Below are positions 15,140-20,394 of a DNA stretch of 20,394 nucleotides, in pieces. The position numbers and the translations under genes are program-made. The stretch comes from an uncultured Blautia sp. GTDB taxonomy: Bacteria; Bacillota; Clostridia; Lachnospirales; Lachnospiraceae. The notes under the pieces were generated by a model. The model was not told the DNA's origin. It saw nothing but the letters and a program-made list of their open reading frames with translations, and made no database searches. The DNA is taken from the NCBI GenBank assembly GCA_934409175.1, contig CAKRVX010000028.1, forward strand, positions 1-20,394, written 5' to 3'. Numbering within the stretch: the first letter of the stretch is position 1; the number at the start of each line of letters is the position of its first letter.

Positions 15140-15805
15140 ATGGACAACATTATAACAGCAACATTTAACGATTACATATATGCAAGAACAACATCTCTCT
15201 GGCAGTATGATTATGGACAGATATTGCGGATAGAAGGTCTTTCCCTTCCAACAACATTCGAAGTCCACTTTTCTGATCGGGACCAGGAAGGAGAATCCCT
15301 AATCCAGATCGGAGCCGTAAAAGATAAAGCTGCACAGGTTCAGATACCAGACAGTTTCCTCCGGAAAGCAGCAGGATGCAATTACAACATCTATGCTTTT
15401 ATCTATCTCACAGATACCGAATCCGGAGAAACAAAATACAAGATTACAATTCCAGTCCGCGCAAGACCCAACCCAAACACAGAGCTTGTAGATACCCCCG
15501 AGGAAAAGAAATTCTTCCGGGAGGCAATCGAAGAAGTAAACAATGCTGCTGATCGGGCAGAGAAAGCCAGCCAGGAAGCAAAAGATTCTGCAGAAGAGGT
15601 TTCCGAGAAAAGTGAACAGGCAAAGAAAGAGATAGACGATTATGTGAAAGAAAAACATGAAAGTCTGAAAGGCGATACGGGAAATGTTTTCTTTGCAGCT
15701 TTTAAAGTTGTCAAGGGCCGTTTAAAAATGTATTCAGATCCAACTATTGATAAAGTAAATTTTAAACGAATCGGATCACGTTTGAAATACCGGCTGAAAG
15801 TTTGA
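15140..15805 (+). CDS. BppU-like baseplate/tail adaptor protein
   Basis: This 221-aa protein has an N-terminal beta-sandwich (~1-115: MDNIITATFNDYIYARTT, LPTTFEVHFSDRD, YNIYAFIYLTDTESGETKY). It resembles the N-terminal domains of baseplate upper proteins that attach receptor-binding proteins. RPNPN precedes a coiled coil (~130-180, alanine-rich). The C-terminal ~40 residues (GNVFFAAFKVVKGRLKMY) form a small domain. The ATG at 15140 follows AAGAAGG at 15127-15132. Starts upstream at 15086 would read through a hairpin and the palindrome and have no ribosome site. Its TGA precedes the RBP ribosome site AGGAGG. Confidence 0.7.
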   Translation: MDNIITATFNDYIYARTTSLWQYDYGQILRIEGLSLPTTFEVHFSDRDQEGESLIQIGAVKDKAAQVQIPDSFLRKAAGCNYNIYAFIYLTDTESGETKYKITIPVRARPNPNTELVDTPEEKKFFREAIEEVNNAADRAEKASQEAKDSAEEVSEKSEQAKKEIDDYVKEKHESLKGDTGNVFFAAFKVVKGRLKMYSDPTIDKVNFKRIGSRLKYRLKV

Positions 15806-15816
15806 GGAGGTACCGG

Positions 15817-17943
15817 ATGTCAAATACAGTAAATAATTATACAGAAACAGATTTAGGGAATATCTCCTTAAATCCGAGAGGAGAGTATGATTCTTCAGTT
15901 GAATACGAATATCTTGATACAGTTTCGTATCAGGGCGGCTCATACTTCTGCCTGGCAGAGCTGGAGACAACGATTACCGGAATTGCTCCTGATTCGGGGC
16001 ACAATTCAGAACATTGGCAGATGATAGCTGCGCCCGGAGATATGACACCGGAATACACTGCTGCATATAACGATGTGATTAAAAAAGCCGTACAGGTAGA
16101 AACATCCAGAGCAGCAGTAGAGCTGGCACAGCAGGAGATAGAAGCAGTCCAGACAGATGTACAACAGTTACATTCCGATACAGTCCAGGCGGCGCAGGAA
16201 GCGGAAAATAGCAAGAATAGCGCTGCGAATTCTGCTCAGAGTGCAGAACAGTCCAGAAAGACAGTATCTGAATCTGAGCAGAATATCAATGGACAGATTG
16301 CCGGCTTTGACAGTAGAGTGTCCGAAGCGGTTGAACAGTCGAAAGAAGAGATTAATACTACAAAACAACAGGCAATAGATACAATCACCAATCAGCAAAA
16401 TACATCGGTCAATGCCGTAAAGACTGAGGGAGAAAAAATTATAACCAGAGTGGGGAATGATGCTAAAACTGTTGCGAATGATAGAGCGACTGTAGAAGAA
16501 GCCGTCCAAACTGTTTTGAATAATGCTCAGGAAGTAGCACAAAACACTCAGACTGTTGCCAGTAATACGGAAAATGCTGTCGCATCAGCTGAAAGTGCAA
16601 AGACTTCTGCTGACAATGCGGCCCAATCTGCAAAAGGTGTAGAGGATGCATCAAAGCAGATCGAGCAGAATAAAAAGGATGTTGCTTCACTAAAGGAAGA
16701 TATATCCACCAAAATCACCAAATTCTACGCAAGTTCACAAGGTGAAATCCATCTTGCCGACTCTGACAATGGAAAGATTATGGATATGATGATATATGGC
16801 AAATCATCACAGGATGGAACACCAACGCCAGAGAATCCAGTTGAGATTAAGAGTGTTGTGAATCCGACAGTGAAGGTGCGTGGGAAGAATTTATTTGGTG
16901 GGAAAGCATTTATAGATAAGATTGTTGAACTGGGTGGTACACTCGACGAAGCAAATAAAACTGTTACAATCAGCGGAGCCGCAATTGACGAAAAAACTCT
17001 ATTTGAATTTCCTGATAGTTCAAAACAATATACGATCATCTTAAGCGGAACAAATACTAATGCCTCTATACAGTCTACAAATTTAAAAGGAAACATTAGT
17101 GGTTCACTTAAGTACTTTCAAAATGGTATAAGTGTTACTACATTATCAAGTGATAATGAAACACTTGTTGGTACATATGAGACAGCATCTGCAATATACA
17201 ACTACGATCAATGCGGAATATTCGAAGGTGTTTTAACTTACGACGATTACGAACCTTACCACGAACAGACCGTCACCCTCCCATACACATTGAACGCAAT
17301 TCCTGTAAGTTCAGGTGGAAACGTCACAATCGACGGACAGCAGTATGTGAGCGATAGGGTTGTAGAAAAAGGTGGCGTATTTGGCATCGAAAGAAATATT
17401 CGAGAAATCCATGCGAATACAAAAACTATGAATAACAGCGATGAGTATCCTGGATGGAATAAAGTAAAAGGCATATCTGATATTACATATTACAATGAAG
17501 CCCTCACAGGACAATCACGTAAGTTATTTTATGTATCTAATTTTACAAAAAACAATATTTTTCAAAATAATTATAATAATAATATCGTGTACTATATAAA
17601 GAATAGTATTGGTTATTCACAATCTGAATTAATTGCTAAAGCCATAGATATAGACATGTATATCAGATTGCAAGATGCTATATTTGAGCCTCTTCCAGAG
17701 GATATACAAGTTAAATTGCAAACTCTTGCCACAAACTACCCAGTAACCAACATCTCCGTCACATCCGACCAGTTGAACGGATATACAATATTCAACTATC
17801 CAATCAGCATGGAAAACGGTTGGAATTATGTGAAAAAGCAACTTAACGATAACCGTGATTATATCTATGATATGGATGTACAATCAGCAGAAGCCTATGT
17901 TAACAGCGAATACGCAGTAGCGTTAACAGAATTGGAGGTATGA
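15817..17943 (+). CDS. receptor-binding / tail fibre protein
   Basis: This protein is 708 aa from the ATG at 15817, which follows AGGAGG by 6 bases. The N-terminus (~10-65, EYDSSVEYEYLDTVSYQGGSYFC) looks like a small carbohydrate-binding module. Residues ~75-300 are a long Ala/Ser/Gln-rich coiled coil, the trimeric stalk (e.g. SAANSAQSAEQSRK). Residues ~305-350 include SQDGTPTPENPVEIKSV, a conserved tail-fibre segment. ~360-480 and ~560-640 are more variable and AT-rich; ~485-540 (YEPYHEQTVTLPYTLNAIP) is again conserved. The head of the protein should recognise the host surface. An upstream TTG at 15802 is rejected as a start. The stop overlaps no hairpin; the XkdX-like gene follows at once. 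Confidence 0.75.
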   Translation: MSNTVNNYTETDLGNISLNPRGEYDSSVEYEYLDTVSYQGGSYFCLAELETTITGIAPDSGHNSEHWQMIAAPGDMTPEYTAAYNDVIKKAVQVETSRAAVELAQQEIEAVQTDVQQLHSDTVQAAQEAENSKNSAANSAQSAEQSRKTVSESEQNINGQIAGFDSRVSEAVEQSKEEINTTKQQAIDTITNQQNTSVNAVKTEGEKIITRVGNDAKTVANDRATVEEAVQTVLNNAQEVAQNTQTVASNTENAVASAESAKTSADNAAQSAKGVEDASKQIEQNKKDVASLKEDISTKITKFYASSQGEIHLADSDNGKIMDMMIYGKSSQDGTPTPENPVEIKSVVNPTVKVRGKNLFGGKAFIDKIVELGGTLDEANKTVTISGAAIDEKTLFEFPDSSKQYTIILSGTNTNASIQSTNLKGNISGSLKYFQNGISVTTLSSDNETLVGTYETASAIYNYDQCGIFEGVLTYDDYEPYHEQTVTLPYTLNAIPVSSGGNVTIDGQQYVSDRVVEKGGVFGIERNIREIHANTKTMNNSDEYPGWNKVKGISDITYYNEALTGQSRKLFYVSNFTKNNIFQNNYNNNIVYYIKNSIGYSQSELIAKAIDIDMYIRLQDAIFEPLPEDIQVKLQTLATNYPVTNISVTSDQLNGYTIFNYPISMENGWNYVKKQLNDNRDYIYDMDVQSAEAYVNSEYAVALTELEV

Positions 17944-17945
17944 TT

Positions 17946-18116
17946 ATGTTATATAAGACACTTTTAAAACTTAAAGAGAGAAACGGACTGACAGATGATT
18001 TAAAGAATAAGATTGATATTTTCTTTGCGACTGGCAGGATTACTGAGGAACAGTACAATGAACTGATGGATGTTGGCAAGGAAGAAACTGATCCTGAGGG
18101 TAAACTGATTAACTAA
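17946..18116 (+). CDS. XkdX-like small protein
   Basis: This 56-aa protein starts MLYKTLLKLKERNG and contains FFATGRITEEQYNELM, the motif of XkdX-family proteins (PBSX-type, usually 40-60 residues), often found just after the receptor-binding protein. The ATG at 17946 begins 2 bases after the RBP stop and has GGAGG at 17935-17939. The role is not established in the family. The terminator after it marks the end of the tail module. Confidence 0.65.
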   Translation: MLYKTLLKLKERNGLTDDLKNKIDIFFATGRITEEQYNELMDVGKEETDPEGKLIN

Positions 18117-18174
18117 ATGGGGGCAAAAGTAGCAGATGAGGATGTGAAAGCGTCACATATGAAATATGCGATTT

Positions 18175-18198
18175 AGAGAGCAGAAATGCTCTCTTTTT
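18175..18198 (+). terminator. rho-independent terminator after tail module
   Basis: AGAGAGC (18175-18181) and GCTCTCT (18188-18194) form a perfect 7-bp stem with loop AGAAAT and a T run. It is a convincing terminator. 59 bases lie between it and the XkdX-like stop. Confidence 0.85.
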
Positions 18199-18231
18199 GT
18201 TTAGGAGAAATTTATAAGAAGAATTAGAGCG

Positions 18232-18256
18232 GAGCCGAGGGGCTTCTTTTATTTTA
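18232..18256 (+). terminator. second terminator-like hairpin before holin
   Basis: AGCC (18233-18236) pairs with GGCT (18241-18244) around GAGG, with G18232-T18245 as a wobble pair. It is followed by TCTTTTATTTTATTG. Short stem, good T-rich tail. It comes right before the third palindrome. Confidence 0.5.
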
Positions 18257-18264
18257 TTGTTAAT

Positions 18265-18278
18265 TTGCGCCGGCGCAA
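18265..18278. repeat. 14-bp perfect palindrome, copy 3
   Basis: TTGCGCCGGCGCAA lies upstream of the holin ribosome site. It is identical to the copies at 3638 and 15114. Bases 18117-18298 otherwise hold only the two terminators. Confidence 0.9.
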
Positions 18279-18298
18279 AACCGGAGAAAGGAAAAAAT

Positions 18299-18769
18299 AT
18301 GAAAGAAAACCATATCAAAGTAATTTTAACCGCAGTCTTTGCATTTATTAGCTCCATCCTCGGAGTACTGGCCGTGCCGGTTCTTTTGATGGTGGCCTGC
18401 AACATTCTTGACTATGCCACAGGCCTTATGGCATCCACATACCGTGCTGAAGACATCAATTCTTATAAATCAATCAGAGGGATCATGAAAAAGGTATGCA
18501 TGTGGCTGCTAGTGGTAGTTGGAGCCGTGATTGATCAGTTGCTTTTGTATGCTTCCCAGACCGTAGGCATCACACTACCGTTCACATTCTTAGTGGCTTG
18601 TATCGTAGCAATCTGGATTATCTGCAACGAGATTATCAGTATCCTGGAAAATATCAAAGACATGGGTGTCACGATTCCAGCATTTCTGATTCCGCTGGTT
18701 ACTCATGTGAAGTCACAGGTGGAAGAAAAAGCGAATATTGATAAGAAAGAGGATTCGGAGGGTGAGTGA
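18299..18769 (+). CDS. holin (Phage_holin_4_1-like)
   Basis: This 156-aa protein has hydrophobic segments at ~7-35, ~65-85 and ~90-115. The family pattern is visible: ILDYATGLMAS, SYKSIRGIMKKV and WIICNEIISILENIKDMGVTIPAFL. It makes the membrane lesion that releases the endolysin to the wall. The C-terminus (VEEKANIDKKEDSEGE) is charged and probably cytoplasmic. The ATG at 18299 follows GGAGAAAGGA; upstream in-frame starts lie over the palindrome. The endolysin follows directly. Its stop codon sits in the loop of a perfect hairpin. Confidence 0.85.
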   Translation: MKENHIKVILTAVFAFISSILGVLAVPVLLMVACNILDYATGLMASTYRAEDINSYKSIRGIMKKVCMWLLVVVGAVIDQLLLYASQTVGITLPFTFLVACIVAIWIICNEIISILENIKDMGVTIPAFLIPLVTHVKSQVEEKANIDKKEDSEGE

Positions 18770-18782
18770 TTCACCCTCTTTA
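18758..18782 (+). terminator. stop-in-loop hairpin between holin and endolysin
   Basis: GAGGGTGA (18758-18765) and TCACCCTC (18771-18778) form a perfect 8-bp stem. The loop GTGAT carries the holin TGA. Only TTTAA follows, so it may attenuate rather than fully stop transcription into the endolysin. Confidence 0.55.
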
Positions 18783-18793
18783 AGGATACAGAC

Positions 18794-20236
18794 ATGGAAT
18801 TAAAAGGAATTGACGTTTCTGCGTGGCAGGGTCAGATTGACTGGAAAAAGGTTGCTGATTATGGTATGGACTTTGTTATGCTCCGGATCACGGAGGCAGG
18901 AAACGTGACAGATAAATATTTCGAAAAAAACTATAAAGAGTGTCAGAAATACAATATTCCGGTTGGTGTATATAAGTATTCCTATGCCATGACCATAGCA
19001 GAGATCCAGAGCGAAGCCAGAAAAGTAGTCTCAGTCCTGAAGGGAAGAAAACTTCAGTACCCTGTGTGGCTGGATCTGGAATATAACAGCCAGAGAAGTC
19101 TGGGGGCAGAGAGCATCCATAAAATGGCAGAAGCGTTCCGAAAAATCATCGTAGCAGCAGGATATAAATTTGGAATCTACTGTAATGTGGACTGGTACAT
19201 GAATGTGATCTGTTCACATTTGAAGAAATACGATTTCTGGATAGCCCGCTATCCGGCCAACGACAATGGCACTCTGCAGGAGCGGCTCCGGCCGGATTTC
19301 GGTGTGGGCTGGCAGCACAGTTCAAAAGCGAAGATACCTGGTATCAGCGGAACAGTAGACCGGAATGTATTTTACAAAAATTACAGAGACGAAGAGAAGA
19401 AAGGAGATACAGAAGTGGCAAAGACAAAAGAACAGATCATTCAGAACGTGCGAAATGACGCAGTAGACTTTGCAGTGAGGATTGCAGACGATAATGATCA
19501 TGGATACAGCCAGAGAATCAGAAGCCTGTATGAGATCAATGTACCGAAATCCTTTGACTGCAGTTCTCTGGTTCTGACTGCCTACTATTACGCTTTTTTG
19601 AAAAACGGGCTGACGAAGCAGGCACGATATCTGAAGGAACACTGCAGCTATACCGGCAATATGCTGAAGATATTAAATTGTGGCTTTGAAATCGTAGCCA
19701 GACAGCAGACCGCCCATGCTCAGATGATCAGGGGCGACATCGAACTGAATGTGACATATCATACGGCACTGGCAATTGATAAAAACAATATTGTTCATGC
19801 CAGAAGCTCTGAGGGAACCACCGATACGAAGGACAATTCCGGAAACGAGATCAGAACACAGGAGTGGTACCTGTACAGTCATGGATGGACCCACCGCCTC
19901 AGATTCACCGGAAAGGGAATTGACTTCTCCGGCCTTACGGACACAACAGGAAGGATACCGGAAACTACGCAGCCAGAAACAACCACGAAAGGAGCTTATA
20001 TGTTCGAACCAGAGACAGTAAAAGCAGGAGACAAAAACACCTCCGTATTATTACTTCAGGAGATTTTGAGAGCCAGAGGCTTCAAAGGCAAAAACGGCAA
20101 AGCACTGAAACTCACATGGAGTGCCGATACAAACACCATCTACGCCCTGAAAGCCTACCAGGAATCCAGAAAAGAGGTTCTTGCCGTAGACGGTGTATGC
20201 GGCCCTGCGACCTGGAAAGACCTGATCGCGATCTGA
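18794..20236 (+). CDS. modular endolysin: GH25 muramidase + NlpC/P60-like + peptidoglycan-binding domain
   Basis: This 480-aa protein cuts peptidoglycan at two bonds. Residues ~1-195 are a GH25 lysozyme: GIDVSAWQG (D7), WLDLEY (D94, E96) and VDRNVF. Residues ~208-375 are a cysteine peptidase of NlpC/P60 or CHAP type, with FDCSSL (Cys256) and a likely His in TYHTALAI (H323). A Thr/Glu/Pro linker (TTGRIPETTQPETTTKG) leads to residues 403-480, a PG_binding_1 domain (VLLLQEILRARGF, VDGVCGPATWK). No signal peptide, so holin-dependent. The gene starts 24 bases after the holin. Shine-Dalgarno plus start codon occurs in frame at both domain junctions (19415 and 20000). Which peptide bond is cut is not certain. 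Confidence 0.9.
   Translation: MELKGIDVSAWQGQIDWKKVADYGMDFVMLRITEAGNVTDKYFEKNYKECQKYNIPVGVYKYSYAMTIAEIQSEARKVVSVLKGRKLQYPVWLDLEYNSQRSLGAESIHKMAEAFRKIIVAAGYKFGIYCNVDWYMNVICSHLKKYDFWIARYPANDNGTLQERLRPDFGVGWQHSSKAKIPGISGTVDRNVFYKNYRDEEKKGDTEVAKTKEQIIQNVRNDAVDFAVRIADDNDHGYSQRIRSLYEINVPKSFDCSSLVLTAYYYAFLKNGLTKQARYLKEHCSYTGNMLKILNCGFEIVARQQTAHAQMIRGDIELNVTYHTALAIDKNNIVHARSSEGTTDTKDNSGNEIRTQEWYLYSHGWTHRLRFTGKGIDFSGLTDTTGRIPETTQPETTTKGAYMFEPETVKAGDKNTSVLLLQEILRARGFKGKNGKALKLTWSADTNTIYALKAYQESRKEVLAVDGVCGPATWKDLIAI
19400..19417 (+). promoter_or_regulatory. possible internal translation start in endolysin (GTG, residue 208)
   Basis: AAAGGAG at 19400-19406 lies 8 bases before an in-frame GTG at 19415. 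The product would begin VAKTKEQIIQNVRNDA and contain the NlpC/P60-like and binding domains (about 273 aa). It may be functional, or a trace of a once-separate gene. Confidence 0.45.
19988..20002 (+). promoter_or_regulatory. probable internal translation start in endolysin (ATG, residue 403)
   Basis: AAAGGAG at 19988-19994 lies 5 bases before an in-frame ATG at 20000. The 78-aa product would start MFEPETVKAGD and be exactly the free peptidoglycan-binding domain. Internal starts that make a separate wall-binding subunit are known in some Gram-positive phage endolysins. Confidence 0.6.
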
Positions 20237-20247
20237 ATAAAATAACC

Positions 20248-20277
20248 AACCGGGGTACAAATAATACCCCGGTTTTA
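20248..20277 (+). terminator. terminator after endolysin
   Basis: AACCGGGGTA (20248-20257) and TACCCCGGTT (20265-20274) form a perfect 10-bp stem with loop CAAATAA, followed by TTAC. It ends the late operon and is the last recognisable phage feature. Confidence 0.8.
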
Positions 20278-20320
20278 CAAGATATTGTATCATTTCTTCC
20301 TATTATATGTTACTGCTGTA
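20278..20320. other. probable prophage right border (attR) region
   Basis: The phage late terminator ends at about 20277 and a chromosomal-looking reading frame with no native N-terminus becomes recognisable from about 20319. The crossover must lie between. No repeat can be shown because the left end is outside the window. Confidence 0.5.
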
Positions 20321-20394
20321 CGGTGGCCCGGACGGCGAGATTGGTGCTTCCCTTCGCTATCTGTCACAACGGTTTACCATGCCGAACCGAATGG
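20319..20394 (+). pseudogene. cotJC: CotJC/manganese-catalase family spore coat gene, 5' end cut off (host flank, partial)
   Basis: From TAC at 20319 the frame reads YGGPDGEIGASLRYLSQRF and then TMPNRM to the window edge. This matches the conserved segment near the N-terminus of CotJC, a spore coat protein of the manganese-catalase family. In intact members about 20-30 residues come before YGGPDGE. Here only MLLL, from an ATG at 20307 without a ribosome site, precedes it. The missing N-terminus would lie beyond the left prophage end. Only 25 family residues are visible, so the call rests on this short but distinctive stretch. Confidence 0.65.

Noticed and set aside
15802..15816. TTG start for the receptor-binding protein
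   Set aside because: The AGGAGG itself would be coding. The ATG at 15817 is spaced correctly after it.
18117..18176. 19-codon ORF after the XkdX-like gene
   Set aside because: It has no ribosome site and its stop is part of the terminator stem.

Overview
The window is the late structural and lysis half of a temperate siphophage (prophage) of a spore-forming Firmicute, most likely a Clostridia/Lachnospiraceae-type gut bacterium. The basis is the moderate-to-low GC content by eye, strong AGGAGG-type ribosome sites, almost complete + strand polarity, and HK97-like and SPP1-like morphogenesis genes in canonical order. The last ~75 bases read as the interior of a CotJC/manganese-catalase-family spore coat gene with its N-terminus missing. 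That suggests the right prophage end (attR) lies near 20278-20320, inside a sporulation gene.

Layout. 1-59: C-terminus of the preceding gene, probably portal. 49-1653: SPP1 gp7/Mu gpF-type minor head protein carrying a nuclease-like C-terminal domain. 1634-3838: an accessory block with a candidate immunity protein, a 41-aa ORF, a terminator, a DUF4406-like protein, a DUF6275-like protein, a signal-peptide-II lipoprotein, a protein with two tandem Tad2 (DUF2829) domains, and a small protein. A terminator (3861-3888) and an unexplained leader follow. 3983-5573: scaffold and major capsid protein. 5570-7381: SAP/Rho-N-like protein, gp6-like adaptor, head closure, gp10-like neck protein and tail terminator, mostly translationally coupled. 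7400-8658: tail tube and the two-part tail assembly chaperone, joined by an apparent -1 frameshift at T TTT TTT. 8697-15089: 997-aa tape measure, DUF6711-like protein and a 1004-aa tail tip protein ending in a Peptidase_S74 chaperone. 15140-18116: BppU-like protein, receptor-binding protein and XkdX-like protein. 18299-20236: holin and a three-domain endolysin. Terminase, integrase, repressor and replication genes are not visible and would lie to the left.

Working together. Scaffold and capsid build the procapsid. The neck genes close it and join it to a tail whose length should be set by the tape measure (roughly 150 nm if fully helical). The tip and RBP recognise the host, and holin plus endolysin release progeny. 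The accessory block looks like lysogen- or infection-protective cargo: Thoeris signal sponge, possible superinfection-exclusion lipoprotein, and toxin/immunity-like pair.

Most unusual signals: (a) the prophage border inside cotJC; (b) three exact copies of the 14-bp palindrome TTGCGCCGGCGCAA at gene borders, two of them bracketing the host-recognition cassette; (c) perfect hairpins holding a stop codon in the loop, found three times; (d) Shine-Dalgarno plus start codon inside the endolysin gene at both domain junctions; (e) tandem Tad2; (f) a 74-residue higher-order repeat in the tape measure.
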